A DNA stretch of 64,000 bases from a virus. This document shows positions 62,936 to 64,000 of the stretch, one piece after another. The notes under the pieces were generated by a model. The model worked only from the letters and a program-made list of their open reading frames with translations, had not been told where the DNA came from and made no database searches. The stretch covers positions 207,161 to 271,160 of the IMG/VR virus record IMGVR_UViG_3300042430_002694; one strand, given 5' to 3'. Each line of letters starts with the position of its first letter. Positions within the stretch are counted from its first letter, which is position 1. The position numbers and the translations under genes are program-made.

Positions 62936-64000
62936 ATGGCAGACGAAATAACAACGCATACTAATCTAGTAACCGATACGGCATTCGCTGGAGTTAATTA
63001 CATGGAGGCCTTAGCTAAAGTTGGAGGTACTGGAACTCTAAAAGGCGATTTTGGAGAACTTGGATCTCTAATCGGAACTGAGAATAACGGAATAATCCAA
63101 CATAATGTAAGTTCGATATTTAATAAATTTACAGTTTTTCAGTACTCTCCTTTAAATGCAGGAAGTAAATATCGAGCAGAAGGTCACTTTATTGGATTTT
63201 CAAGTAATTTAAAAGATTCAAGCCAATACGAAGCAGAAGATAAAGCAGCAAGTGACATACAATTGGCGATTATTGGAATTAATGCCAGTGGAATAACTGA
63301 CCCGGCAGAAAGGACTAAAGCTCTACTTGCAAAGCTTGCACAATGGGAAAAAGTGGCTGGCCCTCTTAGGCAGAAGGCTAGAAATTTTAAGACTAATCAA
63401 GAAGGAATTTTATCGAATCCGTCTGCTACTAAATTAAAGCAGTGGGGAGCAAACATATCGGCGGGGACCTCAGTTGGTTTCCAGCCTTATGCATTAACTG
63501 ATTTTATGTATTGTAAAGACTATGGAAAGGTTCCGAATAATAGATTAGTAACCCTACGTAGATACCCATTCCCAATTGCAGATAGCTTGAGACTCGGTCA
63601 AGCGGATCAGCGTAAAAATGCAATACCTATTGCACAGGCAGTTACTTGGTTTGGGTCAGACACTCTTAACGACTTAAATAAATTAGGAATATTTGCTTGG
63701 GACATTCCATGGGAATCATTGACTGTTTCTGAACAAGAAATCACAGGTAATGAGGTTACGTTTAGTGAATTATTATCAACTATACAGGGTCTTCCTGGAG
63801 GAGCTGCATTAAAAACTACACTTGAGGCAGCATACGCAACATTTAGTGGGTCGGATCAAAACATCCAGGAGCTTAGTGGATACGATGCAAAAATGCAACA
63901 GTATCAAAAGAACTTATATACAACTGGTCCATATTGGAATAGAATATACGGGCCAGTTAACGTAATTGATAAGACTTCTAGAAGAAAACGCGGTATGCAA
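62936..64000 (+). CDS. Large late structural protein, N-terminal part (partial)
   Basis: An ORF open for 355 codons to the right edge, preceded by terminator and late promoter. It opens MADEITTHTNLVTDTAFAGV and contains FMYCKDYGKVPNNRLVTLRRYPFPI and, near the edge, GPYWNRIYGPVNVIDKTSRR. No catalytic motif. It reads like a large virion structural protein (tail or baseplate). The family cannot be named from this part. Confidence 0.65.
   Translation, partial: MADEITTHTNLVTDTAFAGVNYMEALAKVGGTGTLKGDFGELGSLIGTENNGIIQHNVSSIFNKFTVFQYSPLNAGSKYRAEGHFIGFSSNLKDSSQYEAEDKAASDIQLAIIGINASGITDPAERTKALLAKLAQWEKVAGPLRQKARNFKTNQEGILSNPSATKLKQWGANISAGTSVGFQPYALTDFMYCKDYGKVPNNRLVTLRRYPFPIADSLRLGQADQRKNAIPIAQAVTWFGSDTLNDLNKLGIFAWDIPWESLTVSEQEITGNEVTFSELLSTIQGLPGGAALKTTLEAAYATFSGSDQNIQELSGYDAKMQQYQKNLYTTGPYWNRIYGPVNVIDKTSRRKRGMQ

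Overview
The window is a stretch of a large tailed-phage genome, most likely a myovirus with a T4-type core that infects a member of the Bacteroidota. T4-type proteins recognised are a portal (gp20), a gp4-like head-completion nuclease, a gp25-like baseplate wedge protein, a primase, the C-terminal part of a family B DNA polymerase, UvsW and a possible UvsY. T4-type late promoters (ATAAATAA core) precede structural and head-protein genes. The host guess is inference: start codons are preceded by A-rich sequence with no Shine-Dalgarno, the DNA is AT-rich, and there are several small lipoproteins.

Layout. 1-800: minus-strand cell-wall genes. 842-5701: small plus-strand genes (metallopeptidase, lipoproteins, thioredoxin, phosphoesterase, one tRNA-Ser) ending in two putative capsid-targeted proteins. 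5737-9920: a tRNA array of 18 clear tRNAs plus one tRNA-like element, with structured non-coding spacers and a roughly 460-nt structured RNA after it. 9957-22744: PA14-type virion protein, ClpP, PRPP synthetase, flotillin-like protein, SET protein, then an RNA-maintenance block (CCA-adding enzyme, ppGpp-hydrolase-like HD protein, Rnl5-like RNA ligase, cyclic-phosphate receiver protein) and RfbC. 22799-23383: two Leu-type tRNA elements. 23398-28629: methylglyoxal synthase, XPD/DinG-like helicase, two capsid-targeted proteins. 28655-29727: second large tRNA array. 29743-41980: small genes, a ClpC-like unfoldase and late structural genes. 41961-48517: minus-strand block (epimerase, portal, gp4, primase, polymerase part). 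48589-64000: mixed strands with UvsW, a ligase/nucleotidyltransferase fusion and a late block of capsid-targeted proteins, ending in an open structural gene.

The outstanding feature is a putative tRNA-sensing system. Each large tRNA array is preceded by a promoter, a very short ORF and an intrinsic terminator. In both, the last codons of the short ORF can pair with the 5' half of the terminator, as in amino-acid attenuators. The 23-codon leader before the Cys/Ser/His/Leu/Arg array is made almost entirely of those five residues, using five different Ser codons. The 43-codon leader before the other array contains all 15 amino acids served by that array, and its first 35 codons contain no Leu, Arg, Cys or His. 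Together the two arrays cover all 20 amino acids. The inferred logic is that loss or uncharging of host tRNAs stalls the leader ribosome, the antiterminator forms, and the phage tRNAs are transcribed. The CCA-adding enzyme, RNA ligase, cyclic-phosphate protein and ppGpp-hydrolase-like protein fit the same purpose.

Other themes are a set of about ten proteins beginning with a T4-like capsid-targeting motif, promoters placed so that transcription would begin at the ATG (leaderless mRNAs), a phage-encoded ClpP plus ClpC-like pair, and structured RNAs, two with pseudoknot potential, between tRNA genes.
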